Under the pieces are notes generated by a model. It saw only the letters and a program-made list of their open reading frames with translations, was not told where the DNA came from and searched no databases. A DNA stretch of 64,000 bases from Corynebacterium stationis. GTDB lineage: Bacteria > Actinomycetota > Actinomycetes > Mycobacteriales > Mycobacteriaceae. A program made the position numbers and the translations under genes. Positions 1-8,629 of the stretch are shown one piece after another (position 1 is the first letter of the stretch; each line of letters begins with the position of its first letter). The stretch spans positions 2,666,001 through 2,730,000 of the forward strand of contig NZ_CP009251.1 of the NCBI RefSeq assembly GCF_001941345.1. Reading direction: 5' to 3'.

Positions 1-767
1 GCGTGCAGACCGTTGGTCAAGTTATCTAAGTCAATGAAACCGGTGGGAACACCGGATTCTAAGCCACCATTATTCTGCAGCGCGGTGAGCTCATCGATGG
101 TCGGGATGATCAGGTCACCAATGACCTTGTAATCTTCCGTGGTCTTCTTCTGCGCAACCTTGAAGATTTCCTGCTGCGCTAAGTCCAACACGGTTTCAAT
201 TTCCGCGTCCTCATCGCCATTAAAGCCGAGTTGGACCACGCGCGTGCCAGCATCGACAAGCTTGCGCAGCAGCGCCTTCTCAGCGACAATCTCAGCGTAA
301 TAACGGGCATTGGCGGCCGTTGGCACCGTTGCCAACAAGGTGTGCAGGTACACCGCGCCACCGATGCGCTCCAGGTTTTGCTGGCGGTCCAGACGGCTCG
401 CAACAATCACTGGGTCAATGTCGGTGCCATCGGAGTACAAGTCCAGCATCGCAGCATAGATCAGCTGGTGGGCAGGATAGTAGAAATCCTCCGGATCGAC
501 TTCATCGATAACCTCAATGACTGACGCAGGCGACAGCAACATCGCACCGAGTACGCCCTGCTCGGCATCTTTATCCGACGGCGGCTGACGGAACTCCCCG
601 TAGCGTTGCGGGTTTTCCAGCTCATCGCGCTTACCGTATTTGCGTCGGCCACCGCCGTAATTATTGGAGGGATAGCTTGCTTCGGGGATATCGAAAGACT
701 CCGGCGCCGGCTCTTCCGGCGGCAGGTAGTTATCGTCGTCGAAACTTGCTCCCATACTCGACGTCAT
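1..767 (-). CDS. dnaB: Replicative DNA helicase DnaB (5' part only)
   Basis: The minus-strand frame is open from an ATG at 767 to the window edge, about 255 codons. It encodes the DnaB N-terminal domain and linker. A low-complexity acidic start (about residues 1-50) is followed by the family's 'DAEQGVLGAMLLSP' block, then an 'LATVPTAAN' segment. The visible part ends at 'VPTGFIDLDNLTNGL', just before where the RecA-like ATPase core begins. Walker A and the rest lie outside the window. DnaB unwinds DNA ahead of the replisome as a hexamer. The start at 767 has a GGGA-type ribosome site; an in-frame ATG at 755 is the alternative. The gene follows rpsF-ssb-rplI on the same strand, separated by a terminator and a cluster of DnaA boxes. 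Confidence 0.93.
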   Translation of the reverse strand, partial: MTSSMGASFDDDNYLPPEEPAPESFDIPEASYPSNNYGGGRRKYGKRDELENPQRYGEFRQPPSDKDAEQGVLGAMLLSPASVIEVIDEVDPEDFYYPAHQLIYAAMLDLYSDGTDIDPVIVASRLDRQQNLERIGGAVYLHTLLATVPTAANARYYAEIVAEKALLRKLVDAGTRVVQLGFNGDEDAEIETVLDLAQQEIFKVAQKKTTEDYKVIGDLIIPTIDELTALQNNGGLESGVPTGFIDLDNLTNGLH

Positions 768-860
768 CGACTTTTCCCTTTCATTATTAAAGGCCTCTTC
801 CAGCCTAGTACGTCCACGCAACCTTCGCTTGGGCACAACTTGAACACATCTTGGGGATAG

Positions 861-1092
861 TTATCCACAGTTGTCCACAGCCGCCTGTGCAATTTGCAGG
901 TCAGCGGCAATTTTCCCTTTTTAACCCTGAGGAATAGTTTGAACTATTCCCCATTTACACAGCTCACAGGTGGTTTCTGCTACGAAAATAGCAGCTTAGA
1001 GCAGCGCTTTTCGATGCACCTATATAGCTGAAGTTATCCACAGGTTTGCGAAGTTATCCACAGTTATCCACAATAGTGCACAGTTGTCCACA
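861..1092. promoter_or_regulatory. Cluster of DnaA boxes upstream of dnaB
   Basis: Six 9-mers lie in one orientation. TTATCCACA occurs at 861-869, 1034-1042, 1054-1062 and 1064-1072. TTGTCCACA occurs at 871-879 and 1084-1092. Start-to-start spacings are 10, then 20, 10 and 20 bases, so the boxes are phased on the helix. TTATCCACA is the classical DnaA recognition box. The gap from 768 to 1224 holds no gene; besides the boxes it has a 9-2-9 palindrome (931-950), the rplI terminator and presumably the dnaB promoter. The role is inferred: DnaA titration, DnaA control of dnaB, or an origin-like element. Confidence 0.8.
931..950. repeat. Perfect 20-bp palindrome (9-2-9)
   Basis: GGAATAGTT and AACTATTCC form a perfect inverted repeat with a two-base centre. 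It lies between the two groups of DnaA boxes and about 165 bp upstream of the dnaB start. It looks like a dimer-binding operator; the protein that binds it is unknown. Confidence 0.5.
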
Positions 1093-1103
1093 GATAAAAA
1101 GCA

Positions 1104-1158
1104 CGCAGGCCCCGATGCCATTCCCACCTCACATAGGAATGATACTTCGGGGCCTGCG
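1104..1158 (-). terminator. Terminator of the rpsF-ssb-rplI operon
   Basis: A 12-bp GC-rich stem (1104-1115 with 1147-1158) continues through a small internal loop into five more pairs (1120-1124 with 1136-1140). Read on the minus strand it is followed by GCTTTTTATC. It sits 67 bp past the rplI stop and just before the downstream DnaA boxes, so it should insulate dnaB from the ribosomal-protein operon. Confidence 0.8.
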
Positions 1159-1224
1159 CGCTAAATGCTGTTGTCGTTGGGTCTATAAATTTCTAGAAAT
1201 TATGACCGTCGAACGCGCCAATTA

Positions 1225-1677
1225 TTAGGCAGCGACGACCGAGAAATTAATCTTGCCGAGAACGTCAGCGTGCAGCTTGACCTCGACCTGGTAGTTGCCA
1301 GTCTTCTTGACTAGGCCCTTTGGCAATTCGATGATTCGCTTGTCCAAGTTAGGGCCGCCAGCCTTCTTGACTGCGGCAACAATATCATCAGCGGTAACAG
1401 AACCGAAGAGCTTGCCCTTGTCGGAGGTCTTGACCTCGACAACAACCTTCTCCAGCTGCTCGAGCTGAGTGCGGACCTCACGTGCATGGTCCAAGTCGCG
1501 GATTGCGCGAGCTTCCTGTGCACGCTTGATGCCTTCAATCTGCTTCTCAGCGCCGCGGGTAGCAACAATTGCCAAACCGCGTGGAAGCAGGTAGTTACGT
1601 CCGTAACCGTTCTTAACCTCAACAACTTCGCCTGGAGCGCCGAGGTTATCAACGGCAGCGGTGAGGATCAGCTTCAT
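1225..1677 (-). CDS. rplI: 50S ribosomal protein L9
   Basis: This 150-residue protein has the usual bacterial L9 length. It opens with the family signature [20 protein letters not shown], including the '[13 protein letters not shown]' rRNA-binding N-domain (about residues 24-36). A central charged helix (about 45-75) and the C-terminal domain follow. L9 binds domain V of 23S rRNA near the L1 stalk and helps keep the reading frame. The ATG at 1677 is preceded by an AAGGCAGGG ribosome site. It is the last gene of the rpsF-ssb-rplI operon, with 61 bases between the ssb stop and its start. rpsR, which shares this operon in many bacteria, is absent here. Confidence 0.97.
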   Translation of the reverse strand: MKLILTAAVDNLGAPGEVVEVKNGYGRNYLLPRGLAIVATRGAEKQIEGIKRAQEARAIRDLDHAREVRTQLEQLEKVVVEVKTSDKGKLFGSVTADDIVAAVKKAGGPNLDKRIIELPKGLVKKTGNYQVEVKLHADVLGKINFSVVAA

Positions 1678-1738
1678 GATCCCTGCCTTTCACTTATATG
1701 TTTTTAAGTTGAATGTTGATTAATCGCTGACAGTAAAT

Positions 1739-2311
1739 TTAGAACGGGGGTTCGTCATCTCCGCCGAATCCACCAGCTGGTGGAGCGGAGTTCCAAGGGT
1801 CATTAGCTGGCTGTGACTGCGCACCGGAAGATTGATTTCCACCGAATCCTCCACCAAAGCCACCTTGGTTGCCGCCGCCCTGGTTCCCACCAGGTTGTCC
1901 GCCGCCTTGATTTCCGCCAAAGTTGCCGCTTTGTCCACCCTCACGTGGATTACGGTTAACTTGTGCGGTGGCATAGCGTAGCGATGGCCCGACCTCATCA
2001 ACGTCAATTTCAAAGACGGTGCGATTCTCACCCTCACGGGTTTGGAAAGACCGTGCCTTTAAACGACCGGTAACGACAATGCGCATGCCCTTAGTCAGGG
2101 ATTCTGCGACATTCTCAGCCGCCTGGCGCCAAACGTTGCACGTCAAAAACATAGCCTCGCCGTCTTCCCACTGATTAGTCTGGGAATTGAAGCGACGCGG
2201 GGTGGACGCTACGCGAAAGTTCGCGACTGGTGCACCCGACGGGGTAAAACGCAGCTCTGGGTCAGCAACAATGTTGCCAACGACCGTGATATTGGTATCG
2301 CCCTGTGCCAT
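1739..2311 (-). CDS. ssb: Single-stranded DNA-binding protein
   Basis: This is a 190-residue SSB. The N-terminal OB fold (about residues 1-110) contains '[20 protein letters not shown]' and an RxxAExxxxxLxKGxR-type block. A long Gly/Gln/Asn-rich linker follows (about 115-170). The acidic tip ends in DDEPPF, the conserved site that recruits replication and repair partners. It coats single-stranded DNA during replication, recombination and repair. The start at 2311 gives the exact family N terminus. It lies between rpsF and rplI on the same strand, the normal operon position. Confidence 0.97.
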   Translation of the reverse strand: MAQGDTNITVVGNIVADPELRFTPSGAPVANFRVASTPRRFNSQTNQWEDGEAMFLTCNVWRQAAENVAESLTKGMRIVVTGRLKARSFQTREGENRTVFEIDVDEVGPSLRYATAQVNRNPREGGQSGNFGGNQGGGQPGGNQGGGNQGGFGGGFGGNQSSGAQSQPANDPWNSAPPAGGFGGDDEPPF

Positions 2312-2364
2312 GGTATTTGCCTACTCCTTGAGAATCGGATTAATGAGTTAAGCCCCAGTATCCG

Positions 2365-2655
2365 TTATTTGCTGTCTGTGCGCAGAACCTTGGTTCGCAG
2401 AACAGAGTCGTTCAGGCTCAGGCGACGGTCGAACTCCAGCACGGTCGCAGACTCGCACTCGAGATTTACAACAGCGTAAACGCCCTCTTCCTTCTTGTTG
2501 ATTGGGTACAGCAAGCGACGCTTGCCCCACACATCAACGTTCTCAACCTTGCCGCCTTCAGAGCGAACGGTCTCGAGGAACTTGTCTAGGGACGGGGTTA
2601 CAGTGCGTTCATCTTGGCTCGGATCCAAAATGATCATGACTTCGTAGTGACGCAC
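2365..2655 (-). CDS. rpsF: 30S ribosomal protein S6
   Basis: This S6 protein has 96 residues with the chosen start and contains '[16 protein letters not shown]' and '[20 protein letters not shown]', both typical of S6. S6 pairs with S18 on the platform of the small subunit. The frame opens further upstream (GTG at 2667, ATG at 2664), but the AGGAGG at 2667-2672 overlaps or touches those codons. The GTG at 2655 has an 11-base spacer and gives the conserved (M)RHYEVM start, so it is preferred. It is first in the rpsF-ssb-rplI operon and follows a structured leader. Confidence 0.93.
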   Translation of the reverse strand: MRHYEVMIILDPSQDERTVTPSLDKFLETVRSEGGKVENVDVWGKRRLLYPINKKEEGVYAVVNLECESATVLEFDRRLSLNDSVLRTKVLRTDSK

Positions 2656-2700
2656 GGACCTCATCACCTCCTATGGTCTAGTAGTTTCGGCCACATCACC

Positions 2701-2758
2701 TTTGCGGACATGGCAGGAGGGTACGTTGCGTCAAGCAACCTCAACAGCGTACCGCAAA
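2701..2758 (-). promoter_or_regulatory. Structured leader upstream of rpsF
   Basis: Nested inverted repeats lie just upstream of rpsF: TTTGCGG (2701-2707) with CCGCAAA (2752-2758), GGTACG (2720-2725) with CGTACC (2748-2753), and GTTGC (2725-2729) with GCAAC (2735-2739). The minus-strand RNA could fold into one long bulged hairpin. rpsF operons in many bacteria carry an S6:S18-binding leader that autoregulates them. I infer that possibility here but cannot confirm the diagnostic bulge. A TTGACG hexamer inside it could instead be a promoter element. Confidence 0.35.
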
Positions 2759-2804
2759 GCAGCACGGATCGAAAATCCCCCGCACCAGCAAAATCTCTGT
2801 AGAT

Positions 2805-3008
2805 TTAATAGCCGTGCGAGGTCGCGGCATAAAATACCGCGCAGGTAACCGGAATGATGGTCAAAAGGACAAGTGCCGCAATTCCCAGCGCCAGCGGAAC
2901 CCGGCGGTCTTTACCGCGCTGGAAGGTGTAATAAGCGCTCAGGACGCAGATAAAGCCCAAGCCAATTGACACGATACCGATGATGGTGACAACACTCATG
3001 GCTATCAT
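2805..3008 (-). CDS. Small two-helix membrane protein
   Basis: This 67-residue protein has two clear hydrophobic segments (about residues 5-27 and 40-62) separated by a short basic loop (QRGKDRR). It is not recognised as a named family. It sits 56 bases downstream of the ponA stop codon-side boundary, on the same strand, and before the rpsF leader, so it may be cotranscribed with ponA. The start is uncertain: ATG at 3008 or ATG at 2999, neither with a strong ribosome site. Hydrophobic pattern and position in a conserved locus support it as a real gene. Confidence 0.6.
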   Translation of the reverse strand: MIAMSVVTIIGIVSIGLGFICVLSAYYTFQRGKDRRVPLALGIAALVLLTIIPVTCAVFYAATSHGY

Positions 3009-3064
3009 TATGGCCCATCACCGGCTAAAACCAACGATCCTTAAGTCGGCCCTTTGGGCAGTGC

Positions 3065-5296
3065 TTAGTTGAAGAGATCTTCTAAGTCACCAATGACATC
3101 ATCGACTGTCGGCGGTTGCGGCAGGTTCGGTTCATTACCGCCACCGCCTCCACCACCGCCGTTGTCGCCATTATTGCCGCCGCCGTTTGATGGACTCGTG
3201 TTCTCCGGCGACTGCTCTTCTTCGCGGTTCGCCTCATCGTTGCCGTCTTCATCACCTTCGGTGCCTTCACCGTCGGTCTCAGAATCTTCAGTTGTTGCTG
3301 CATCACCGGAGGAGTCATAGTTCCAAGATGAATCCCACGCTGTGGCGTTGGAGAGCTCATTGAAACCGTAACTTACGGGCACGGCTTGTGGGAAGGACTC
3401 CCACTCGGCATCGGCAAGCGAAGTGTCTAGAATCTGCTTCCAAATTTGCGTTGGTGCACCGGCGCCGTACATGACACCACCCCAGGCGTTGTTAATCGCA
3501 GAGGCATTATCCGCAGCGCCAACCCAGACAGCCGATGCCAACTGTGGCGTCGAACCAATCATCCAGGTGTCCTTGTTCAGGCCCGTATCACCCAACTGGT
3601 GGGTACCGGTCTTCGCAGCTGACTCGCGGCCACCTGCCAAAGCACCGTTGGACCATCCTGCAATAGGCTTCATCGCCTGGATGACATTGTCGGCTACCTG
3701 CTGGGAAACGCGGCGCTCGCCCTCATCAACAGGGTGCTCGTAGAGTACTTCACCGGAGTTGGTTTCTACGCGCTGAACAAAGTACGGGTCGTGCCACACG
3801 CCGCGGTTGGTTAAAGTTGCCATCGCTACAGCCATATCCAGCGGGCGGGAGCGGTACTGGCCCAGCACGATGCCTTCATAAGGCTGCTCGCCATTTTCGG
3901 TCAAGGTGCGCTCAATCCCCGGCAAGGACTTGGCTACGCCCAAGGCATAAGCCATGTCAGCGGTGTCCTGGGTGGTGTTTTCCAAATCCGCCTGCAGACG
4001 CATAAAGGAAGTGTTGTAGGAGTGCATCAACGCTTCTTCAATAGAGCACACGCCACAGGTGGTATTTGAAACATTACCCACGGTAATCCCGTGCAGGTCA
4101 TAAGGCGCCGAAGAGTAGTTCTGGCTCAGCGGAATACCTTGCTGCAGCGCTGCCGCAAGTGCCATCACCTTGAAAGTCGAACCGGTTTCAGTAGGACCAT
4201 TGGCATAGTCCCAACCCTCAGCCTCGTTCCCACCGAAGTAACCACGCACTGCGCCTGTCGATGGATCGATGGTCACCGCTGCCGCACGCGCATCTTCTTG
4301 CAGCGGAGCAAGGTTGGCATCGACTGCATCGACGCTGGCATTTTGCACAGTCGGGTCAATCGTGGTGGTAATACGCAAACCGCGAGTGTTGACGTCATCT
4401 TCGGAGATGCCAACTTCTTCGAGTTCCTCAATCACCTTGTTCTTAATGTGCCCATTCGCACCGGTGGCTTCGGTATAAGCCGACACCGCCGATGGTTCTA
4501 CGGTGTGCGGAAATTGCATGCCAGCGCGCTCTTCGGCTGGTAGCGTGTCCATTTCTACCAAGCCATCGAGCACGTAATTCCAGCGCTGCTCGGACTGCTG
4601 CGCATCAACGGCTGGGTCCCAGTTGCTTGGCGCCTGGATGATACCGGCGAGCATGGCGCCTTCTTCAACGGTGAGCTCTTCAACATCTTTGTCGAAGTAC
4701 GCCAAAGAAGCGGCCTGCAGACCGTAAGCGTTGCGGCCGAAGTAAACGGTGTTGAGATAAGCGTTGAGGATGTCTTCCTTCGACCACTGGTTGGTCATCT
4801 TGATGGAATACACCAGCTCACGCGCCTTACGCACATAGGAGATCTCATTGCCGACCAGCGTGTTTTTCACGTACTGCTGGGTAATTGTCGAGCCACCACC
4901 GGCGGAGTCATCGCCAGTAACCTTGCCGACGACCGCGCGCATCAGGCCGGTAAAAGAGAAACCTGAGTTAGTCCAGAAGTCACGGTCTTCAGCAGCCAAA
5001 ACGGCGCTTTCGACATGATCTGGGATCTCTTCTAAGCTCACGTGGGTGCGGTTTCCTTCCGGCGGCACAATCCGCGCGAGCTGCGTATTGTTATCCGAAG
5101 CGTAGATCGTCGAAATCTGGTTATTGGCCAGGTCTTCTGGCTCGGGAACCTCATACTGCACATACGCATACGCAAACATTCCGCCGGGAATGACGATGCA
5201 GATTGCGGCAATAATGAGCACAATCCACGGCCAACGGCGGGTGCTTTTCCTGCGCCTACCGCCCGCAGACGGAGTCGTTTCCTTCTTATCGCTCAC
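3065..5296 (-). CDS. ponA: Bifunctional penicillin-binding protein 1A/1B (class A)
   Basis: This 743-residue class A PBP polymerises and cross-links peptidoglycan. It has a short basic cytoplasmic tail, one transmembrane helix (about residues 22-44) and a GT51 glycosyltransferase domain with 'AAEDRDFW' (catalytic Glu about 103) and 'GGSTITQQYVKN'. The transpeptidase domain has all three active-site motifs: STFK (Ser about 373), SYN (about 426-428) and KTG (about 562-564). The last 90 residues are a low-complexity acidic, Asn/Gly-rich and Pro-rich tail, probably an extracellular linker. The start is GTG at 5296. No neighbouring gene overlaps it. Confidence 0.95.
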   Translation of the reverse strand: MSDKKETTPSAGGRRRKSTRRWPWIVLIIAAICIVIPGGMFAYAYVQYEVPEPEDLANNQISTIYASDNNTQLARIVPPEGNRTHVSLEEIPDHVESAVLAAEDRDFWTNSGFSFTGLMRAVVGKVTGDDSAGGGSTITQQYVKNTLVGNEISYVRKARELVYSIKMTNQWSKEDILNAYLNTVYFGRNAYGLQAASLAYFDKDVEELTVEEGAMLAGIIQAPSNWDPAVDAQQSEQRWNYVLDGLVEMDTLPAEERAGMQFPHTVEPSAVSAYTEATGANGHIKNKVIEELEEVGISEDDVNTRGLRITTTIDPTVQNASVDAVDANLAPLQEDARAAAVTIDPSTGAVRGYFGGNEAEGWDYANGPTETGSTFKVMALAAALQQGIPLSQNYSSAPYDLHGITVGNVSNTTCGVCSIEEALMHSYNTSFMRLQADLENTTQDTADMAYALGVAKSLPGIERTLTENGEQPYEGIVLGQYRSRPLDMAVAMATLTNRGVWHDPYFVQRVETNSGEVLYEHPVDEGERRVSQQVADNVIQAMKPIAGWSNGALAGGRESAAKTGTHQLGDTGLNKDTWMIGSTPQLASAVWVGAADNASAINNAWGGVMYGAGAPTQIWKQILDTSLADAEWESFPQAVPVSYGFNELSNATAWDSSWNYDSSGDAATTEDSETDGEGTEGDEDGNDEANREEEQSPENTSPSNGGGNNGDNGGGGGGGGNEPNLPQPPTVDDVIGDLEDLFN

Positions 5297-5377
5297 CTAA
5301 ACGCGCCTTACTTCCATATAGCTTTAATAATCGCCGGGTATATCACTGGGGTCTAATACTACTGCGATACATGCACG

Positions 5378-5803
5378 TTAACACTTTCGATAGGCAACTT
5401 CGGAGGTTAAAAGGTGGTTCCATCGACAGCTGCGACAAACCTCTACGGTATGAACAGTAAATTCTAGGCCTTCTGCAACAAATTCGGCGATTTCTTTCTC
5501 ACTGCGCGCACTACCCGCGCGCCGCCCCAAGACTTCGCCATAGACCCAGCGCGTATTGCGCAGTACAGAGCCACAAATGGGGCAGGCACGTTTCGAATCA
5601 ACACCGTGGTGGGTGGCTGCCGCGCGCAGCAAAAAGTCAGCGTCGCAGACATCGTCTTGCGCGAGCCGTCCGGCTCGCAGCTCGCGCAGGGTTGCTGCGC
5701 GTTCCCATTCATGGGACACCTTGTGCTTATACGCCACTTGAGGTGTTATGCCACTCACTTTTTCCACCTTCATATCATCAACTTTATCGATCCACCTCGC
5801 CAC
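5378..5803 (-). CDS. DUF5318-type zinc-ribbon-like protein
   Basis: This 141-residue actinobacterial protein matches the DUF5318 pattern as I know it. An N-terminal helical part ('VSHEWERAATLRELRAGRL', about residues 29-47) precedes CPIC and CRSC pairs (about 75-78 and 123-126) that could bind a metal, and it ends in a conserved hydrophilic tail. Its function is unknown. The frame opens at GTG 5803, but the ATG at 5773 is an equally good start and would leave more room for the divergent ino1 promoter. It lies between ponA (same strand) and ino1 (divergent). Confidence 0.7.
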   Translation of the reverse strand: MARWIDKVDDMKVEKVSGITPQVAYKHKVSHEWERAATLRELRAGRLAQDDVCDADFLLRAAATHHGVDSKRACPICGSVLRNTRWVYGEVLGRRAGSARSEKEIAEFVAEGLEFTVHTVEVCRSCRWNHLLTSEVAYRKC

Positions 5804-5888
5804 AAAGTAGCACTTGAGAGGCCTTCCTCCCTAGGGTTGGGAGTTCAAGGCTTAACCAAAAATTATAATCAAGGAGCACATTTAGAAA

Positions 5889-6980
5889 ATGGCCTCACAA
5901 GTAAAGGTTGCCATCGTTGGCATTGGCAATTGCGCCACTTCCCTTATCCAAGGCGTGGAGTACTATCGCAACGCCGCGGTCGATGAAAAAATTCCCGGCC
6001 TCATGCATGCACAGTTTGGCGACTACCACGTTGGCGATATTGAGTTCGTTGCAGCCTTCGACGTCGATGCAGCCAAGGTAGGCCAGGATCTTTCCGACGC
6101 CACCCGCGCATCCCGCAACTGCACCATCACCATTGCTGAGCTGCCACACCTGGGTGTGGAGGTACAGCGCGGTGTCACTTTAGATGGTTTGGGCACACAT
6201 TACCTGGAAACTATTGAAGAATCTGACGCAGAGCCTGTCGATGTCGTTCAGGCTCTGAGAGATTCCGGCGCAGATGTCGTAGTGTCCTACCTTCCAGTTG
6301 GCTCAGAAGAAGCGGATAAGTTCTACGCCCAGGCAGCTATCGATGCAGGCTGTGCTTTCGTCAATGCCTTGCCAGTTTTTATTGCCTCCGATCCTGAGTG
6401 GGCACAGAAGTTCACCGACGCTGGCGTCCCTATTGTTGGTGATGACATCAAGTCCCAGGTCGGCGCGACGATTACCCACCGCGTGATGGCCAAGCTTTTT
6501 GAAGACCGCGGCGTGCGCCTCGAGCGCACCATGCAGCTCAATGTCGGCGGCAACATGGACTTTAAAAACATGTTGGACCGCAACCGTTTGGAATCCAAGA
6601 AGATCTCCAAGACTCAAGCTGTTACTTCTAACTTGAAGGATTCCCCGCTCGCGGGCAAGAAGGAAGACCGCAACGTGCACATCGGTCCATCCGACTACGT
6701 CGAGTGGCTCGATGACCGCAAGTGGGCCTATGTCCGCTTGGAAGGCTCCGCGTTCGGTGAGGTTCCACTAAACTTGGAGTACAAGCTCGAGGTGTGGGAT
6801 TCCCCGAACTCCGCCGGCATCATCATCGACGCGGTGCGCGCGGCGAAGATTGCGCTCGACCGCGGCATCGGCGGACCCATCCTGCCGGCGTCCGCTTATT
6901 TGATGAAGTCTCCGCCGCAGCAAATGCCTGACGATGAAGCGCGCGCTGCACTCGAAGCCTTCATCGTCGACGCCAACTAG
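5889..6980 (+). CDS. ino1: myo-Inositol-1-phosphate synthase
   Basis: This 363-residue protein is the actinobacterial type of inositol-3-phosphate synthase. It converts glucose 6-phosphate to inositol 1-phosphate with NAD, feeding phosphatidylinositol, mannosylated lipids and mycothiol. It shows the N-terminal Rossmann signature '[16 protein letters not shown]' (about residues 6-21). Further on are '[12 protein letters not shown]', '[15 protein letters not shown]' and '[12 protein letters not shown]', all family blocks. The ATG at 5889 follows AAGGAG with a somewhat long spacer. A strong terminator follows. The divergent neighbour is the DUF5318 gene. Confidence 0.96.
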   Translation: MASQVKVAIVGIGNCATSLIQGVEYYRNAAVDEKIPGLMHAQFGDYHVGDIEFVAAFDVDAAKVGQDLSDATRASRNCTITIAELPHLGVEVQRGVTLDGLGTHYLETIEESDAEPVDVVQALRDSGADVVVSYLPVGSEEADKFYAQAAIDAGCAFVNALPVFIASDPEWAQKFTDAGVPIVGDDIKSQVGATITHRVMAKLFEDRGVRLERTMQLNVGGNMDFKNMLDRNRLESKKISKTQAVTSNLKDSPLAGKKEDRNVHIGPSDYVEWLDDRKWAYVRLEGSAFGEVPLNLEYKLEVWDSPNSAGIIIDAVRAAKIALDRGIGGPILPASAYLMKSPPQQMPDDEARAALEAFIVDAN

Positions 6981-6987
6981 CTTGCAC

Positions 6988-7042
6988 AACCACGCTTTCG
7001 GACACGCTCTCACATGCGTTAGCCCCCGAAAGTGTGGTTTAG
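6988..7042 (+). terminator. Terminator of ino1
   Basis: AACCACGCTTTCGG (6988-7001) pairs with CCGAAAGTGTGGTT (7026-7039) apart from one G-T pair. The stem starts seven bases past the ino1 stop and is followed by T-rich sequence. Confidence 0.75.
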
Positions 7043-7066
7043 CTTTATACGGAAATATTTTAGGGC

Positions 7067-7085
7067 CCAAAACCTAACCTTTTGG
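7067..7085. promoter_or_regulatory. Inverted repeat in front of the MarR gene
   Basis: CCAAAA, seven bases, TTTTGG form a perfect inverted repeat 44 bases upstream of the MarR start. MarR proteins commonly bind such repeats and repress themselves, so this is a candidate operator. Confidence 0.4.
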
Positions 7086-7129
7086 TCAATTAACAACACA
7101 TCGGACGAGGTGGGCGGTATCATATTTTT

Positions 7130-7612
7130 ATGACTGAAGCTAATAAAAACTCCCCGTCCAGTCTCGAAGACGCCCTAGAAGTCGCAACGGAAATTCAACC
7201 GGCGCTTAATAAATTAGTCGTGATTTTTCAGCGCACCACCGAAGGTGGATCGCTTACCACTTCGCAGGTCTCGATTATGAACCAGCTCAAAGCTCGCGGC
7301 GCAGCGCGCGTTAGCCAGGTCGCGGCCGCTGAGCTTATCCGCATGCCCACGGCATCTAATGCGCTTTATCAATTAGAACAACGCAATCTTATTGAGCGTA
7401 GCCGCGATGAAAAAGACCGCCGCGGCGTTATGGTGCAGCTGACTAAGAAGGGCGAAGCCGAACTTCAGCGCGTTAGCGACGAACGTGCCGAGGCTTTAGC
7501 AGAGATTCTACGGTGGCTGGATGCTGAGGGTTTGCAAACAGCACGTGAGGTTTCCGATTTGATTAATAAGCTCGCGGAAATTTATCGCCCTACCCAGGAT
7601 TCACAGAAATAG
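7130..7612 (+). CDS. MarR-family transcriptional regulator (MalR-like by context)
   Basis: This 160-residue protein has the MarR winged helix-turn-helix. The recognition region is 'RVSQVAAAELIRMPTASNALYQLE' (read in two parts, about residues 61-84). The wing is 'RDEKDRRGVMVQLTKKGE' (about 92-109) with the family's DxRxxxVxLTxxG pattern. Long flanking helices form the dimer interface. It is followed 59 bases later by a universal stress gene on the same strand. In C. glutamicum the envelope-stress regulator MalR sits in a similar setting near a class A PBP gene and a universal stress gene. Orthology is inferred from context, not shown. Confidence 0.85.
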   Translation: MTEANKNSPSSLEDALEVATEIQPALNKLVVIFQRTTEGGSLTTSQVSIMNQLKARGAARVSQVAAAELIRMPTASNALYQLEQRNLIERSRDEKDRRGVMVQLTKKGEAELQRVSDERAEALAEILRWLDAEGLQTAREVSDLINKLAEIYRPTQDSQK

Positions 7613-7671
7613 TGTCGGATCTCTAAGATGAGGGTGTAGAACGCATCCCTTTGACCTGACGTTGTTTCTTT

Positions 7672-8616
7672 ATGCCGCTGAATTCAGATAATCGCGCTTT
7701 TCGCATCCTTATTTCTTGGACGCCGGCTTCCGGCGGCACTGAACCGATCGAGTATGCCGCTTGGCTTGCTCGCACCACAAAAATTGAGGTTCGGGTAGTT
7801 TCCGCCTTCGTCCAACCCTGGCATGAAGTTTCCATGCAGAAATTGGGCGGAAAGTACCATAAATGGTTTGCCCAGGAAGCTAAGGCCTGCAAGCAAGCGG
7901 TCAAAAGTACTTTGCAGGCAGCAGGGATTGCCCGCGATCAGTGGAACAAGGACTATTCCGTGCTCATGGATGGTCCTTCCAAGCCGCAGCTTTTAACCCA
8001 AGCTGCTGAGGACTTTGAGGCCGACTTGGTGCTCTTAGGAACAAACCAAGGTGCAGCGAAAGGTCGCTTCGTGGCGGGTTCGACCGCCGATAGCCTTTTG
8101 CACTACTCGCCTATTCCCGTAGGCCTTACCCCGCGCGCGGTGAAACTATCCAAACATGGTGTCACTCGTTTGAATTTTGCGATGACTGAGGAGCAAGGCA
8201 GCAATGATTTGCCCGCGCTTCTCGATGCCGCCCAGCTCGCCGCCCAGTGGAAAGTTCCCCTGCGCATCGTCGTCTTTTCTTCGCATGGACTAGTTGCCGC
8301 ACCTATTCACGACAAGCTCGACGTTGCTTTAGAACTGACTTCGCAGTGGCGCGAGCATTCCTTAGGGCGCCTCGATATCGCGCGCGAGAAGGTGGGCGAA
8401 CAATTTCCCGATCTAGAAATCCGTACTGAGATTGGTTCTGGGAAGGGATGGCGCGCAGCAGTCGACTCTTTGAAGTGGAAGAAGGGCGATTTAATCTGCT
8501 TGGGCTCTACTCCGATGGGCGCTATCGAACGCGTATTTATTGGTTCCCGCGCCACGGAATTGCTGCCGCATCTTTCGGTACCGATTATCGTATGGCCTTC
8601 GCGGAAACCAAGCTAG
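7672..8616 (+). CDS. Tandem universal stress protein (UspA family)
   Basis: This 314-residue protein has two Usp domains. The first (about residues 9-150) ends with 'VLLGTNQGAAKGRFVAGS' and the second (about 160-312) ends with 'LGSTPMGAIERVFIGS'. Both carry the Gx(2)Gx(9)G(S/T)-type ATP-binding loop used by nucleotide-binding Usp proteins. The exact target is unknown; such proteins act in the cytoplasm during starvation or envelope stress. It lies between the MarR gene and a small membrane protein gene (13 bases apart), suggesting a three-gene unit. Confidence 0.85.
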   Translation: MPLNSDNRAFRILISWTPASGGTEPIEYAAWLARTTKIEVRVVSAFVQPWHEVSMQKLGGKYHKWFAQEAKACKQAVKSTLQAAGIARDQWNKDYSVLMDGPSKPQLLTQAAEDFEADLVLLGTNQGAAKGRFVAGSTADSLLHYSPIPVGLTPRAVKLSKHGVTRLNFAMTEEQGSNDLPALLDAAQLAAQWKVPLRIVVFSSHGLVAAPIHDKLDVALELTSQWREHSLGRLDIAREKVGEQFPDLEIRTEIGSGKGWRAAVDSLKWKKGDLICLGSTPMGAIERVFIGSRATELLPHLSVPIIVWPSRKPS

Positions 8617-8629
8617 TAGGGTTAAATGC

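Noticed and set aside
5864..5869. Perfect TATAAT hexamer upstream of ino1
   Set aside because: It directly adjoins the AAGGAG ribosome site, so a transcript starting from it would lack that site; it is probably not the main -10.
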